64,000 nucleotides of DNA from Herbiconiux ginsengi (GCF_900107435.1 NZ_FNPZ01000002.1:310001-374000); one strand, 5' to 3'; counted from the first letter of the stretch, positions 48,530-57,597 are shown. The notes: generated from the sequence alone by a model not told the origin. Made by a program: numbers and translations.

Positions 48530-49132
48530 TCAGGAGTCGTAGTAATAGCGCTGTTCCTTCCACGGGTCGCCGTAGGCGTGGTATCCGTTGACCTCCCAGA
48601 AACCGAGTTCGTCGGTTTCGTGCATGGTGAGGCCGGTGACCCACTTCGCGCTCTTCCAGAAGTAGAGGTGCGGAACGAGCAGTCGAGCCGGCCCGCCGTG
48701 CTCCGGATCGAGGGGCTCTCCGTCGAACTCGAACGCCACCCAGGCCTTGCCCTCGAGCAGGTCTTCGAGCGGCACGTTGGTGGTGTACCCGCCGTAGGAG
48801 TGCGCCATCGTGAACGGCGCATCCGTCTCGACCTCGGCGAAGAGCGTGTCGAGCGAGACGCCTCGCCATTTCGTGTCGAACTTCGACCATCGGGTGACGC
48901 AGTGGATGTCGGTGTCGATGTTCTCGATGGGCAGGTCCATGAACTCGTCCCACGACCAGCGCTTCACGTCGCCGGACTCGTTGGTGATCGAGAACTCCCA
49001 CTCACCCTCGTGGATGTTGGGGGTCGGACCGGCGGAGAGCACCGGGAAATCCTTGGTCTCGTACTGGCCGGGCGGCAGGTGAGGGTCGGCCTCACGCCTC
49101 TTCCCGAAGAATCCGGGGGTCACGATTCCCAT
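48530..49132 (-). CDS. Sulfite oxidase-like molybdopterin oxidoreductase
   Basis: A 200-residue protein of the sulfite oxidase/MsrP (YedY) molybdopterin fold. The Mo-ligand Cys is in IHCVTRWSKFD (about residue 78), and GYTTNVPLEDLL and GGPARLLVPHLYFWKS are family stretches. There is no twin-arginine signal, so it looks cytosolic, unlike MsrP. The substrate is unknown. It forms a two-gene unit with the downstream FNR-type reductase. Confidence 0.9.
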   Translation of the reverse strand: MGIVTPGFFGKRREADPHLPPGQYETKDFPVLSAGPTPNIHEGEWEFSITNESGDVKRWSWDEFMDLPIENIDTDIHCVTRWSKFDTKWRGVSLDTLFAEVETDAPFTMAHSYGGYTTNVPLEDLLEGKAWVAFEFDGEPLDPEHGGPARLLVPHLYFWKSAKWVTGLTMHETDELGFWEVNGYHAYGDPWKEQRYYYDS

Positions 49133-49162
49133 GGTGCTCTCCTCCCGTCGGTGCGACTAAGA

Positions 49163-49663
49163 CTACGCCTGGGGCTGCTCGGCGAGGTCGTGGATGAGGG
49201 CCTTCTCGTCCTCCTCGCTCAGCGAGGTCTTGATGACCTTGCCGTTGAAGGGCGCGAGGGCGGCGGCGAACTTGTCTTCGGTGAGCTTCACCGCGTAGAT
49301 GACCACGGCGGACTTGCCGGCCGAGACCGACTCCTTCACCTGGGACCGGAACTCGCTGTTGAGGCCCGTCTTGTCGATGCCGGCGAACAGCGCGCCGATC
49401 AGGCCGCCGAACACCAGGCCGAAGAACGGCACGAAGAACAGGATGCCGATGAGCGTGCCGAAGAGGGCGCCACCGGCGGCTCCGAGGCCGATGTTGCCGG
49501 CCGCACCGGGGTGCTCCACGTGGGTCTTGCCCTGCTCGTCGACCTTGACGAGGGCGAGTCCGGAGAGCTCGACGATCAGGTCGCCCTGGAGCTCCTGAAC
49601 CTTCTCATAGGCGCCCTCGGCGTCTTTTTCGTTGTCGAAGGCGATGACGATCAAATCGGCCAT
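49163..49663 (-). CDS. DUF1269 membrane protein
   Basis: A 166-residue protein starting MADLIVIAFDNEKDAEGAYE, typical of DUF1269. A Gly-rich central segment (about 70-100, GGALFGTLIGILFFVPFFG) forms one or two membrane helices. The C-terminal part (VVIYAVKLTEDKFAAAL) pairs with the N-terminal beta-alpha unit. Function unknown. Not obviously in an operon with the sulfite-oxidase-like gene, 30 bases downstream, but co-transcription is possible. Confidence 0.88.
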   Translation of the reverse strand: MADLIVIAFDNEKDAEGAYEKVQELQGDLIVELSGLALVKVDEQGKTHVEHPGAAGNIGLGAAGGALFGTLIGILFFVPFFGLVFGGLIGALFAGIDKTGLNSEFRSQVKESVSAGKSAVVIYAVKLTEDKFAAALAPFNGKVIKTSLSEEDEKALIHDLAEQPQA

Positions 49664-49720
49664 GAGTGTGTGAAACCTTTCTGGTGTTTTTTACGAGCGT
49701 AGAGGATGCGGGTTAACGAA

Positions 49721-49751
49721 AAGAAGACCCGGCGTCATGCCAGGTCTTCTT
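49721..49751 (-). terminator. Terminator after tRNA-Leu
   Basis: Minus-strand stem AAGAAGACC / GGTCTTCTT, 9 bp, extended with inner GG/CC pairing, followed by TTTTCGTT. This is the clearest Rho-independent terminator of the window and ends the tRNA transcript. Confidence 0.8.
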
Positions 49752-49774
49752 TCGTTTCACTGTCTCAACCAGTG

Positions 49775-49859
49775 TGTCCGAGGGGGGACTTGAACCCCCA
49801 CGCCCTATACGGGCACTAGCACCTCAAGCTAGCGCGTCTGCCATTTCCGCCACCCGGAC
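49775..49859 (-). tRNA. tRNA-Leu (anticodon GAG)
   Basis: An 85-base cloverleaf on the minus strand. The acceptor stem GTCCGGG pairs with CTCGGAC (one G-T), followed by discriminator A. The D-loop region is GGTGGCGGAAATGGCAGACG; the anticodon loop CTTGAGG gives GAG, reading CTC/CTT Leu codons. A long variable arm (class II) and the T-arm GGGGGTTCAAGTCCCCC follow. CCA is not encoded. Confidence 0.96.
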
Positions 49860-49952
49860 CGGTGCCGGTGATTGATTGCTCAACCAGCCAAGGAAAGACA
49901 ATAGCACGGATGCGCACCCGGCAAATCCACCGGTCCCGCCGCCTGGTACGGG

Positions 49953-49958
49953 TAGCGT
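49953..49958 (+). promoter_or_regulatory. Candidate -10 box for the M20 peptidase gene (leaderless)
   Basis: TAGCGT ends 7 bases before the ATG at 49966. Confidence 0.4.
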
Positions 49959-49965
49959 GAGGGGT

Positions 49966-51279
49966 ATGACGTCCACTCCTCCGAGCGCCGAACCCGACCT
50001 GACGACGCGCATCGCGCGGGACCTCATCCGGTTCGACACCTCGAACTTCGGGGAGGGGCGATCCAACGGCGAGACCGAGGCAGCCGAGTACCTCGCCGCG
50101 CATCTGGAGCGACTCGGCCTGACGGTGCAGTCCTTCGACGCGGCGCCGCGCCGCACGAGCATCGTGACCCGGGTGGAGGGCCGCAACCGCTCCAAGCCCG
50201 CACTCGTCGTGCACGGCCACACGGATGTCGTGCCCGCCATCGCCGAGGACTGGTCGGTCGACCCTTTCGGTGGCGCGATCGCCGACGGCATGCTCTGGGG
50301 GCGCGGGGCGGTCGACATGAAGAACATGGATGCGATGATCGTCACCGCACTCGACCGCATCGTCAGCGCCGGGCAGCAGCCCGAACGCGACCTCGTGGTG
50401 GCCTTCTTCGCCGATGAGGAGAACGGGGGAGTGTTCGGCTCCCACCATCTGGTGACGGAGCATCCTGAGCTCTTCTCCGGCGCCACCGAAGCCATCAGCG
50501 AGGTGGGCGGATACTCGATCGACCTCGACGGAAAGCGTGCCTACCTCGTGCAGACCGGGGAGAAGGCGCTCATCTGGCTGAAGCTCGTGGCGCGGGGCAC
50601 CGCGGGCCACGGCTCGCAGATCAACCGCGACAACGCCGTCACCCGCCTGGCGACGGCGGTCGCCGCGATCGGTGCTCGCGAGTGGCCGATGCATCTCACC
50701 GCGACCACCCGTCAGCTTCTCGACCGCGTCGCCGACCTGCTCGGGAAGGACGCGCAGGTGCTCAGCCCCGACGAGATCGCCCTGGCCACCGGGACCGCCT
50801 CCCGGTTCATCACGGCGACCCTCCGCACCACGACCAACCCGACGGGCCTGACCGCCGGGTACAAGCACAACGTCATCCCGGATCGTGCCGAGGCCATGAT
50901 CGACGTCCGCGTGCTGCCGGGTGAAGAAGACGCCGTGCTCGAGGAGATCCGTGCGATCGTGGGCGAGGACATCGAGATCGTGATCTCGCACCGCGACATC
51001 GGGCTCGAGACCACGTTCGACGGCGAGCTCGTCGACGCCATGGTCGGCTCGCTGCAGCGGCACGATCCGGGAGCCGAGGTGCTGCCATACCTGCTCTCCG
51101 GCGGCACCGACAACAAGGCGCTGAGCCTCCTCGGAATCCGGGGTTTCGGGTTCGCGCCGCTCCAGCTGCCGCCCACCCTCGACTTTCCCGCGATGTTCCA
51201 TGGCGTTGACGAGCGCGTGCCGCTCGACGCGCTAGGGTTTGGCTCAGACGTTCTGACCGACCTGCTGCTGCGGTACTGA
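49966..51279 (+). CDS. M20/M25/M40-family metallopeptidase
   Basis: A 437-residue di-zinc peptidase or deacylase. [11 protein letters not shown] (about 80-90) holds the first His/Asp, [10 protein letters not shown] the bridging Asp, FADEENGG the Glu pair, and [10 protein letters not shown] the last His. The dimerisation (lid) domain is in the middle. Usually annotated as dipeptidase/succinyl-diaminopimelate desuccinylase-like; substrate unknown. The ATG at 49966 fits a leaderless mRNA. uppP follows after 94 bases. Confidence 0.93.
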   Translation: MTSTPPSAEPDLTTRIARDLIRFDTSNFGEGRSNGETEAAEYLAAHLERLGLTVQSFDAAPRRTSIVTRVEGRNRSKPALVVHGHTDVVPAIAEDWSVDPFGGAIADGMLWGRGAVDMKNMDAMIVTALDRIVSAGQQPERDLVVAFFADEENGGVFGSHHLVTEHPELFSGATEAISEVGGYSIDLDGKRAYLVQTGEKALIWLKLVARGTAGHGSQINRDNAVTRLATAVAAIGAREWPMHLTATTRQLLDRVADLLGKDAQVLSPDEIALATGTASRFITATLRTTTNPTGLTAGYKHNVIPDRAEAMIDVRVLPGEEDAVLEEIRAIVGEDIEIVISHRDIGLETTFDGELVDAMVGSLQRHDPGAEVLPYLLSGGTDNKALSLLGIRGFGFAPLQLPPTLDFPAMFHGVDERVPLDALGFGSDVLTDLLLRY

Positions 51280-51373
51280 TCCCGCGCCGCCGGAAGGCCC
51301 CACTGCGACCACGTGGTCGCGACCGGCGCGACCGATGCCCCGCATCGGCGCACGATCACTCCAAAAGGGAGAC

Positions 51374-52210
51374 ATGGACTTTCTCAACGCCGTCATCCTC
51401 GGATTCGTCCAGGGCCTGACCGAGTTCCTGCCGATCTCGTCGAGCGCGCACCTGCGCATCGTGGGCGAACTGCTGCCCGGCGCGAAAGACCCCGGCGCGG
51501 CCTTCACCGCCATCACCCAGCTCGGAACCGAGACCGCGGTGGTGGTGTTCTTCTGGCGCGACATCGTGCGCATCGTGAGCCGGTGGGCCAAGTCGCTGGC
51601 CGGTCGCGTTCCGCGCAACGATCCGGATGCGCGCATGGGCTGGCTGATCATCGTCGGCTCCATCCCCATCGTCATCCTCGGCGTGCTCTTCCAAGACGAC
51701 ATCGAGACGACGTTCCGCTCGCTCTGGATCGTGGCGACCACGCTGATCGTGTTCGGCATCCTGCTCGGTATCGCCGACTACGTGGGTGCGAAGCGCCGGC
51801 GGCTGAAAGACCTCACCATCCCGCACGGCATCATCTTCGGCTTCGCGCAGGCGCTGGCTCTCATCCCGGGCGTCTCGCGCTCGGGCGGCACCATCACGGC
51901 CGGGCTCTTCATGGGGTACGAGCGCCGCGCGGCAGCGCGCTACTCCTTTCTTCTCGCCATCCCCGCGGTGTTCGGCAGCGGGCTGTTCCAGGTGGCGAAG
52001 AGCATCGGAGGCAGTGAGACCGCGGCGGGGGGATTCGGCCCGCTCGAGACATTGGTCGCGACCGTTATCGCCTTCATCGTGGGCCTCGTGGTCATCGCGT
52101 TCTTCATGAGCTACATCTCCAAGCGCAGCTTCCTGCCCTTCGTGATCTACCGCATCGCGCTCGGCGTCGTCCTGATCGTGCTGCTGTCGGCCGGGGTCAT
52201 CGCGGCGTAA
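51374..52210 (+). CDS. uppP: Undecaprenyl-diphosphatase
   Basis: A 278-residue membrane enzyme (BacA type) that recycles the cell-wall carrier lipid by removing one phosphate from undecaprenyl diphosphate; it can give bacitracin resistance. The motif [16 protein letters not shown] (about 11-26) and [13 protein letters not shown] (about 170-182) are the two catalytic signatures. Seven or eight hydrophobic segments. AAGGGAG lies upstream of the ATG at 51374. Confidence 0.97.
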   Translation: MDFLNAVILGFVQGLTEFLPISSSAHLRIVGELLPGAKDPGAAFTAITQLGTETAVVVFFWRDIVRIVSRWAKSLAGRVPRNDPDARMGWLIIVGSIPIVILGVLFQDDIETTFRSLWIVATTLIVFGILLGIADYVGAKRRRLKDLTIPHGIIFGFAQALALIPGVSRSGGTITAGLFMGYERRAAARYSFLLAIPAVFGSGLFQVAKSIGGSETAAGGFGPLETLVATVIAFIVGLVVIAFFMSYISKRSFLPFVIYRIALGVVLIVLLSAGVIAA

Positions 52211-52246
52211 CGCCCCTCCCCGACGTTTTCGTTCAGCGAACACAAC

Positions 52247-52252
52247 TAGGCT
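52247..52252 (+). promoter_or_regulatory. Candidate -10 box for mshC (leaderless)
   Basis: TAGGCT ends 6 bases before the GTG at 52259. Confidence 0.45.
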
Positions 52253-52258
52253 TGACCG

Positions 52259-53557
52259 GTGCGTTCCTGGTCCCGACCCGACATCCCCGAGCTCCCCGGG
52301 CGCGGTGCGGCGCCGCGCATCCACGACGACTCGAGTGGCCGCTTCCTCGACTCCACCGTCGCCGGTGCCGGCGGTGAGGCCACCCTCTACGTCTGCGGCA
52401 TCACCCCCTATGACGCGACGCACATCGGACACGCGGCCACCTATCTGGCCTTCGACACGCTGATCCGGTCGTGGATCGACGCGGGGCTCGACGTCTCGTA
52501 CACCCAGAACATCACCGACGTCGACGACCCGCTGCTCGAGCGGGCGGCCGCGACCGGCGTCGACTGGCAGCAACTCGCGGCAGGCCAGATCGAACTGTTC
52601 CGCACCGACATGGCAGCCCTCGGCGTGCGGCCCCCGGATGCCTACGTCGGCGTCACGGAGACCATCGACGACATCGCACGCGCCGTCGACGAGTTGCGGG
52701 CCGCGGGTTTCGCCTACACCGTGCCGACTCTGGATGCGCTCGACGACGGATCCGAGGACTGGTACTTCGACATCGCGGCAGCCGAGCGGTCGACGCCCTG
52801 GGTGCTCGGCTCCGAGAGCGGTCTGGACCGGGCGACGATGAGCCGCTTGTTCGCCGAACGCGGGGGAGACCCCGATCGGGCCGGCAAGCGCGATCCGCTC
52901 GATCCGCTGCTCTGGCGGGTGGAACGCGCGGGCGAGCCGGCCTGGGACACGTCCTTCCCCGAGATCCGGCGTGGGCGGCCGGGCTGGCACATCGAGTGCT
53001 CGGTGATCGCGCGTGAGACGCTCGGCGACACGATCTGCGTGCAGGGCGGAGGAGGAGACCTGGTCTTTCCGCACCACGAGTTCAGCGCCGCCCACGCCAC
53101 CGCCCTGACCGGACAGCGCTTCGCGCGCGTCAACGCGCACGGCGGGCTGGTGGCGTTCGACGGCGAGAAGATGAGCAAGTCGCTCGGCAACCTGGTGCTG
53201 GTCTCCGAACTGCGGGAGGCGGGCGTGGAGCCCGCCGCGATCCGCCTGGCCATCCTCTCGCACTGCTACCGAGACGACTGGGAGTGGCACCGCGGCGACG
53301 AGCTCCGCGCCGCGGAACGCGTGGCAGCCTGGCGCGCTTCCGCCGCCCACCCGATCGTGGGCGATGCGCTCGACGAGGGTGTGGACGCGGATGACGCCCT
53401 GCTCCTGCTCGAGCGCGTCCGCGTCCGCCTCCACGACGATCTCGACACCCCCGGCGCCCTCGACGAGTTCGACGCCTGGTTCACGCAGCCGCACTCGGCG
53501 GGGTCGAACGCGCTGGCCGCCCAGGTGCTGGACGCCCTTCTGGGGATCCGGCTGTAG
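52259..53557 (+). CDS. mshC: Cysteine:GlcN-Ins ligase MshC (mycothiol biosynthesis)
   Basis: A 432-residue cysteinyl-tRNA synthetase-like ligase that joins cysteine to GlcN-inositol with ATP, giving the mycothiol precursor. LYVCGITPYDATHIGHAATY holds the zinc Cys46 and HIGH (55-58); the KMSKS loop is EKMSKSLGN near 303-311; FPHHEFSAAHATALTG is the Cys-site region. It is distinguished from CysS by the shorter anticodon-binding end and the N-terminal SWSRPDIPELPG. Mycothiol is the actinobacterial thiol buffer. It precedes repeat copy B. Confidence 0.96.
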   Translation: MRSWSRPDIPELPGRGAAPRIHDDSSGRFLDSTVAGAGGEATLYVCGITPYDATHIGHAATYLAFDTLIRSWIDAGLDVSYTQNITDVDDPLLERAAATGVDWQQLAAGQIELFRTDMAALGVRPPDAYVGVTETIDDIARAVDELRAAGFAYTVPTLDALDDGSEDWYFDIAAAERSTPWVLGSESGLDRATMSRLFAERGGDPDRAGKRDPLDPLLWRVERAGEPAWDTSFPEIRRGRPGWHIECSVIARETLGDTICVQGGGGDLVFPHHEFSAAHATALTGQRFARVNAHGGLVAFDGEKMSKSLGNLVLVSELREAGVEPAAIRLAILSHCYRDDWEWHRGDELRAAERVAAWRASAAHPIVGDALDEGVDADDALLLLERVRVRLHDDLDTPGALDEFDAWFTQPHSAGSNALAAQVLDALLGIRL

Positions 53558-53580
53558 TCAGTCCGCCAAAAACCTCACCC

Positions 53581-53770
53581 CGAGATCGCAGGCCGCGGGC
53601 CGCGCTCGACGACGTAGGGTGAGCGCGCGGCCGGAGGGCCCGACCGCAGGCCGGGCTCTCCGACCGCACGCGAACATGTCGCCTCGCGCCGCAGCAGCGG
53701 CGGCGCGAGCAATGAGCGCCTGACCGGCCGAAGGACGGCCGGGCGTGGGAAGTGGCGAGGCGGTACCCAC
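53581..53770 (-). repeat. Dispersed intergenic repeat, copy B (inverted relative to copy A)
   Basis: This copy lies between the convergent mshC and PAC2 genes. Core 1 (53661-53710) and core 2 (53584-53632) match copy A at 6767-6816 and 6823-6871 on the opposite strand. The spacer between the cores is 28 bases here against 6 in copy A, and the extra part repeats a CGACCGCA motif of core 1. The three hairpins are kept: 53724-53730 with 53736-53742, the CTCGCGCCGC pair, and 53598-53607 with 53621-53632. The rest of the 319-base gap (53771-53876) has no gene or structure I can name. Confidence 0.85.
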
Positions 53771-53876
53771 TCCAGCCCGTAAGTCGACTCGGTACCCGTA
53801 TCCCGGGCTAGTCGCGGCGCCGGGCAGGGACCGGCGACGCCCGAGGACGCCGCGCGAAGCACGGCGCCCGAGGCAG

Positions 53877-54806
53877 CTAATGCCGCCAGGGCTCGTCGGG
53901 GCGGGAGTCGCCGCCGGCGCGACCGTCGCCGCGCTTGCGGAGGTAGCGCTCGAACTCCTGCGCGATGGCCTCGCCGCTGGCCTCGGGGGAGTCGACGGTG
54001 TCGCGAGCCTGCTCGAGCTGCTGGATGTAGGCCGCCATGTCCTCGTCTTCGCCGGCCAGGGCGTCGATGCCCGACTCCCAGGCGGTCGACTCGTCGACGA
54101 GTTCGCCGCGGTCGATCTGCACGTCGATGAGCTCCTCGATCTTGTCGATCAGGGCGAGCGTGGCCTTGGGCGAGGGCGCGTTGTGCACGTAGTGCGGCAC
54201 CGACGCCCAGATCGAGATGGCGGGGATGCCGGCGCTCTCCGCGGCGTCGGCGATGACGCTGAGGATGCCGACCGGCCCTTCGTAGGAGCTGCGCTCGATG
54301 TCGAGCTCGCTGCGCACGAGCGGGTTCTCGCTGGTGGCGAAGACGGAGATGGGGCGCGTGTGCGGCACGTCGGCGAGCATCGCGCCGAGCAGCACCACGC
54401 CGCCGATGTCTTCGGCCAGGGCGGTCGACACGACCTCCGCGGTGAACTTCCTCCAGTTGCGCGAGGGCTCGGACCCGATCAGCAGATAGACGTGCGAATC
54501 GTCCCCTGCGTCGACGGATGCGCCGGGCGTGACTGCCGCTTCGGCGTCGAGCGCGTCATCCGGACCGTACACGATGGCGCCGGGCCAGGTCAGCACACGC
54601 CGGCCCTCGTCGTCGGCGGACACCGTGGGGCGGTTGAACTGGAAGTCGAAGTACTCCTCGGTGTCGACCTCGGTGATCGGAACCACGTCGAGCTGCTCCT
54701 TGAGCACCCGGAGGGCTCCGGTGGCCGCTTCGCCGGCGTCGTTCCAGCCTTCGAACGCGACGAGGAGCAGTCGTCCGCGGAGGAATCCGTTGTCTGTCGC
54801 CGTGAT
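53877..54806 (-). CDS. PAC2-family protein (proteasome-assembly-chaperone-like), unusual start
   Basis: A protein of the PAC2 family, function unknown in bacteria. From 54707 (GTG) onward it has 276 residues, with QLDVVPITEVD, YFDFQFNRPTV and ISIWASVPHYV. The same frame continues upstream with family-like sequence (RGRLLLVAFEGWNDAGEAA), but no ATG, GTG or TTG occurs before a TGA at 54855-54857. An ATC at 54806 has GAGG five bases upstream and would give 309 residues, a normal length. I annotate from ATC as the likely start; GTG 54707 is the conventional alternative and would delete the first beta strand. A -10-like TATCCT (54858-54863) lies upstream on the same strand. No proteasome genes are nearby. 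Confidence 0.75.
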   Translation of the reverse strand: MTATDNGFLRGRLLLVAFEGWNDAGEAATGALRVLKEQLDVVPITEVDTEEYFDFQFNRPTVSADDEGRRVLTWPGAIVYGPDDALDAEAAVTPGASVDAGDDSHVYLLIGSEPSRNWRKFTAEVVSTALAEDIGGVVLLGAMLADVPHTRPISVFATSENPLVRSELDIERSSYEGPVGILSVIADAAESAGIPAISIWASVPHYVHNAPSPKATLALIDKIEELIDVQIDRGELVDESTAWESGIDALAGEDEDMAAYIQQLEQARDTVDSPEASGEAIAQEFERYLRKRGDGRAGGDSRPDEPWRH

Positions 54807-54911
54807 GGGTACCTCACTGCCTTCCGAGACATCCGCACGGTGCGGTGCCGTCAGTCAAGGATAGGCGTTCCACCGGGAGCGGAGGAAAAGTGAGGCCGGA
54901 TCGCGACGCCG

Positions 54912-54917
54912 TAGACT
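54912..54917 (+). promoter_or_regulatory. Candidate -10 box for the HAD gene (leaderless)
   Basis: TAGACT ends 8 bases before the GTG at 54926, supporting that start over the longer in-frame ATG upstream. Confidence 0.45.
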
Positions 54918-54925
54918 TGTCGCCC

Positions 54926-55612
54926 GTGACCGAATCCTCACCCGCCCTTCCCGCCGCTGTCCTGTGGGACATGGACGGCACCATCGTCGACACCGAGCCG
55001 TACTGGATGCGCGCCCAGGAGAAGCTGGTGGAGTCCTACGGCGGCACCTGGACGCATGAGGCCGCGATGACCCTGGTGGGCTCCGGTCTCGACCGCAGTG
55101 CCCGCATCCTGCAGGAGTTCGGGGTGGACATGCCGGCCGACGAGATCATCCAGCTCCTCTCCACGCGGGTGATGGAACAGATCAGCGAGCACGTGCCCTG
55201 GCGCCCCGGTGCGCTCGAACTGCTCATCGCGCTGCACGAGCGCGGGGTGCCGCAGGCGCTCGTCACCATGTCGATCGGCCGGATGGCGCACCACGTCGCC
55301 TCCTTCCTGCCCGCCGACGTCTTCTCCACGGTGGTCTCGGCCGACGTCGTGACCGAGAGCAAGCCGCATCCGGAGGCCTACCTCACCGCGGCGGCGACCC
55401 TCGGGGTGGACATCGCGCAGACGGTCGCGATCGAGGACTCGGTGACCGGAGTCACCTCCGCCGTCGCCGCCGGCGCCGCCGTGATCGGCGTGCAGCACCT
55501 GCTGAACCTCGACGATTCCGGCGCCGACCGCATCTGGAGCACCCTCGCGGGCGTGACGCCCGACGACGTGGCGAGCGTGCTCGCCGAGGTGCGAACGGAG
55601 CAGAGCGCATGA
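54926..55612 (+). CDS. HAD-superfamily hydrolase
   Basis: A 228-residue HAD phosphatase. The nucleophile motif LWDMDGTIVDTEPYW has Asp15 and Asp17; VTMSIGRM is motif 2; ESKPHPEAYL holds the Lys; and VAIEDSVTGVTSA is motif 4. The alpha-helical cap is of the beta-phosphoglucomutase/YniC type. Substrate unknown. The stop overlaps the trmI ATG as ATGA. Confidence 0.92.
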   Translation: MTESSPALPAAVLWDMDGTIVDTEPYWMRAQEKLVESYGGTWTHEAAMTLVGSGLDRSARILQEFGVDMPADEIIQLLSTRVMEQISEHVPWRPGALELLIALHERGVPQALVTMSIGRMAHHVASFLPADVFSTVVSADVVTESKPHPEAYLTAAATLGVDIAQTVAIEDSVTGVTSAVAAGAAVIGVQHLLNLDDSGADRIWSTLAGVTPDDVASVLAEVRTEQSA

Positions 55613-56631
55613 CCGCCCAGTACAGCGGCCCCTTCCGCGAGGGCGACCGGGTGCAGCTCACCGGTCCCAAAGGCAAGCTCAACAGCATCACCCTCGAATC
55701 GGGCAAGGTGTTCCACACGCATCGCGGCTTCATCGACCACGACGCGCTGATCGGCTTGCCCGACGGCTCGGTGGTGAAGAACTCGGTGGGCGTGGAGCAC
55801 CTCGCGTTGCGCCCGCTGCTGACCGATTTCGTGATGTCGATGCCCCGCGGCGCCGCCATCATCTACCCGAAGGATGCCGCGCAGATCCTCGCGCAGGCCG
55901 ACGTGTTCCCGGGGGCCACCGTGGTCGAGGCCGGGGTCGGTTCGGGAGCGCTCTCGCTCTGGCTGCTCCGCGCCATCGGACCGGAGGGCCACCTGTCGAG
56001 CTTCGAACGGCGCGACGAGTTCGCCGATGTGGCGCGTGCGAACGTGGCCGCCTACTTCGGCCGCGATCCCGAATCCTGGACCGTCACGGTCGGCGACCTG
56101 GTCGAAGCGCTGCCGGCGACGCATCCCGATCACACCGTCGACCGCGTCGTGCTCGACATGCTCGCACCCTGGGAGTGCATCGACGTCGTCGCCGCGGCGC
56201 TGAAGCCCGGCGGGGTGGTGCTCTGCTACGTCGCGACCGTCACCCAGCTCTCCCGGGTGGTCGAGGCGATGCGTGAGTCGGATGTCTTCACCAACCCGGT
56301 CCCGAGCGAGACCATGGTGCGCGGCTGGCACGTCGAGGGGCTCGCGGTGCGCCCCGATCACCGGATGATCGGACACACCGGCTTTCTGGTGACCGCCCGG
56401 CGGCTCGCGCCCGGCTCGATCCTGCCCGAACTCAAGCGCCGCGCGTCGAAGAGCGACTTCTCGGAGGAGGACGTCGAGGCGTGGACTCCGGGTGCCCTGG
56501 GGGAGCGCGGCATCAGCGCGAAGAGCCTCCGCAAGCGGGTGCGGGCGGCCACGGCGACCGCGGATGCCGCCAAGGCCCGTGAGGCGCGGGAGTCAGGCGG
56601 AATTCAGCTTCACGACGATGAAATAGGATAG
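55609..56631 (+). CDS. trmI: tRNA (adenine-58-N1)-methyltransferase TrmI
   Basis: A 340-residue Rossmann methyltransferase that makes m1A58 in the T-loop of tRNA. The N-terminal beta domain starts with YSGPFREGDRVQLTGPKG; the S-adenosylmethionine motif is VVEAGVGSGALSLWLLRAIG (about 101-120); DMLAPWE is the NPPY-like position. The C-terminal ~60 residues are a basic extension. The ATG overlaps the HAD gene by four bases. In many actinobacteria the Pup-proteasome genes follow this gene; here the FKBP lipoprotein follows after 48 bases. Confidence 0.94.
   Translation: MTAQYSGPFREGDRVQLTGPKGKLNSITLESGKVFHTHRGFIDHDALIGLPDGSVVKNSVGVEHLALRPLLTDFVMSMPRGAAIIYPKDAAQILAQADVFPGATVVEAGVGSGALSLWLLRAIGPEGHLSSFERRDEFADVARANVAAYFGRDPESWTVTVGDLVEALPATHPDHTVDRVVLDMLAPWECIDVVAAALKPGGVVLCYVATVTQLSRVVEAMRESDVFTNPVPSETMVRGWHVEGLAVRPDHRMIGHTGFLVTARRLAPGSILPELKRRASKSDFSEEDVEAWTPGALGERGISAKSLRKRVRAATATADAAKAREARESGGIQLHDDEIG
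56624..56629 (+). promoter_or_regulatory. Candidate -10 box for the FKBP lipoprotein gene
   Basis: TAGGAT overlaps the trmI stop and lies 51 bases before the GTG at 56680. Confidence 0.35.
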
Positions 56632-56679
56632 TTTCGCTCACCGGGCCGACGGCTCGTCGAATGCAGGAAATGAGGATCC

Positions 56680-57597
56680 GTGCGCAAGTCTCTCGCGCTC
56701 ATTCTGTCGGCAGGGCTTCTGCTCTCGCTCGCCGCATGCAGCGGCTCGCCCGCCGCTCCCGACTGCTCGACGGCCACGCCGTCCGGTGACTCGAGCGAGG
56801 CCATCACCGCCACCGGCGACCTGGGCGCCGACCCGGCGGCCACCTTCCCGTTCCCGCTCGTGGCGGAGCAGGCCGAGCGCTCGGTGCTCATCCCCGGTTC
56901 CGGCGACCTGGTGGGGCCCGGCAGCACCGTGGTGGCGAACTACACGGTCTACGACGGAGAGACCGGTGCCGCTGCCGGAGCCCCGCAGTCCACCGCTCTC
57001 GTCGTCGCCGACTCCCTGCCGGATGGCCTCCGCAACGGCCTGCTCTGCACCAGCGCCGGAGAGCGCGTCGCAATCGTGCTGCCGAACGACCAGGCAACCG
57101 CGATCTTCAGCGGCGCCACCGGCTCCGTCGTGATGGTGTTCGACATCACCTCGACCTTCCCGCGCGCCGCGACCGGCGCCGACCAGCCCGCGCAGGCCGG
57201 TTTCCCGAGCGTCGTGCACGACTCGAACGGGCGCCCGGGCATCACGATCGTCTCCGGCGACACGCCGACCGATGCCAAGTCGGCCCTGCTCAAGAAGGGT
57301 GAGGGCACGGTCGTGGCGAAGGGCGACTCGATCATCGTGCAGTCGCTCGCGGTGTCGTACGCGACGCCCGACAAAGTGGTGTCCTCGACCTGGGAAGACG
57401 GCACACCGAAGCTCTGGGCGATGAGCGACACCCCGTCCACCGGCTCTTCGTCCACCACGCCGCCCGGTATCACGCCGTTCCTGGTGGGCCAGACCGTCGG
57501 CTCCGAGGTGCTCGTGGTGCTGCCGGATGCGTCGGGCGGATCGGCCACGGCGTACGTCGTCGACATCCTGGGCATCCTGCCGACCGCGTCGAACTGA
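56680..57597 (+). CDS. FKBP-type peptidyl-prolyl isomerase lipoprotein, two tandem FKBP-like domains
   Basis: A 305-residue lipoprotein. The signal peptide ends in LAAC with Cys20 as the lipidation site. Two FKBP-like units follow, about 60-160 and 185-302. The second keeps the usual FKBP features (SSTWEDGTPKLWAM, then FLVGQTVGSEVLVVLP); the first (YTVYDGETGAAAG, RVAIVLPND) is degenerate. It should act outside the membrane as a folding catalyst or chaperone. GTG start with GAGG upstream. It sits beside pafB, as in other actinobacteria. Confidence 0.88.
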   Translation: MRKSLALILSAGLLLSLAACSGSPAAPDCSTATPSGDSSEAITATGDLGADPAATFPFPLVAEQAERSVLIPGSGDLVGPGSTVVANYTVYDGETGAAAGAPQSTALVVADSLPDGLRNGLLCTSAGERVAIVLPNDQATAIFSGATGSVVMVFDITSTFPRAATGADQPAQAGFPSVVHDSNGRPGITIVSGDTPTDAKSALLKKGEGTVVAKGDSIIVQSLAVSYATPDKVVSSTWEDGTPKLWAMSDTPSTGSSSTTPPGITPFLVGQTVGSEVLVVLPDASGGSATAYVVDILGILPTASN

